Virus record (IMG/VR): IMGVR_UViG_3300007735_000670
Location: 1 to 35,781 of that record
Origin: a virus
Strand: one strand, 5' to 3'
Length of the DNA stretch: 35,781 bases
The position numbers and the translations under genes were made by a program. Below the pieces are notes generated by a model. It was not told the origin of the DNA. It saw only the letters and a list, made by a program, of their open reading frames with translations, and searched no databases. Below, one piece after another: positions 35,690 through 35,781 of the stretch; position 1 is the first letter of the stretch; every line of letters starts with the position of its first letter.

Positions 35690-35781
35690 ATGACCCTTAC
35701 GCCAGCAGTCTCCAAACTTTTGAAGGCATCCTGCCCAACCGCGACTCAGGATGTAAGGGCTAACCTTGAGAACCGTGTAAG
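35690..35781 (+). CDS. partial gene running off the right edge
   Basis: An ATG-started frame, MTLTPAVSKLLKASCPTATQ followed by DVRANLENRV, open to the end of the window. A stop codon two codons upstream closes the frame on the left. The N-terminal pattern resembles small proteins near portal genes in actinobacteriophages, but too little is visible to be sure. No strong ribosome binding site precedes it. Confidence 0.45.
   Translation, partial: MTLTPAVSKLLKASCPTATQDVRANLENRV

Noticed and set aside
1-35781. tRNA genes, CRISPR arrays, insertion sequences and integrase attachment sites
   Set aside because: I saw no T-loop-like motif in a cloverleaf context, no regularly spaced repeats, no transposase and no integrase. 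A scan by eye can miss a degenerate tRNA; a covariance-model search would settle it.

Overview
The window is part of a tailed (siphovirus-type) bacteriophage genome, about 33 kb of rightward genes followed by a leftward block of small genes. The phage calls rest on a tape-measure gene, two tail-tube genes, a frameshifted tail-assembly chaperone, head-tail connectors, holin, CHAP endolysin and both terminase subunits. The host is probably an actinobacterium of moderate GC content. Pointers are the gene families (DUF5047-like tail protein, DUF6378-like protein, RusA-like resolvase, r1t-like holin), two LexA-type boxes of the Gram-positive/actinobacterial form, and no lysin B in view. A freshwater actinobacterium is a guess. 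Portal, protease and major capsid genes are not in the window, so it is incomplete; an open frame running off the right edge may lead into them.

Layout: 0-8.2 kb, small structural proteins and a long tail-fibre/adhesin block with two large glycine-rich adhesins. 8.2-9.8 kb, head-tail connector, stopper, gp10-like neck protein and tail terminator. 9.8-11.7 kb, a Com-like zinc ribbon overlapping an HTH protein, a metallophosphoesterase and a DUF6378-like protein. 11.7-12.9 kb, a Zn-finger/OB-like protein behind its own promoter. 13.0-22.4 kb, two tail tubes, chaperone with frameshift, 1347-residue tape measure and tail-tip proteins. 22.4-23.6 kb, lysis. 23.6-27.7 kb, Gam-like protein, ERF annealase, replication-type winged-helix proteins, HNH, RusA and a small HTH regulator. 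27.7-30.6 kb, the most interesting module. 30.7-33.2 kb, terminase and a PD-(D/E)XK-like protein. 33.2-35.5 kb (minus strand), an operon-like run of small proteins behind two copies of the phage promoter.

Main discovery candidate: a cytosine-C5 DNA methyltransferase (27663-28733) is translationally coupled to a clear CmoA-like carboxy-SAM synthase (28720-29367), followed by a double ParB-domain protein. CmoA makes carboxy-S-adenosylmethionine from SAM and prephenate. Its usual partner CmoB, a tRNA enzyme, is absent from the window. The methyltransferase has Arg where family members carry the nearly invariant motif X Asn (GN becomes GR), and PCA instead of PCQ at the catalytic loop. I infer a natural DNA carboxymethyltransferase system making 5-carboxymethylcytosine, possibly modified further. 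This was not tested here.

Regulation: a 20-bp promoter core (AACCC-N2-GTT-N-TG-N-TAtACT) occurs at three places and a variant at a fourth. Three copies share a hairpin with the Shine-Dalgarno sequence in its loop. Two LexA-like palindromes lie upstream of the small HTH gene before the methyltransferase and upstream of the partial gene at the right edge.
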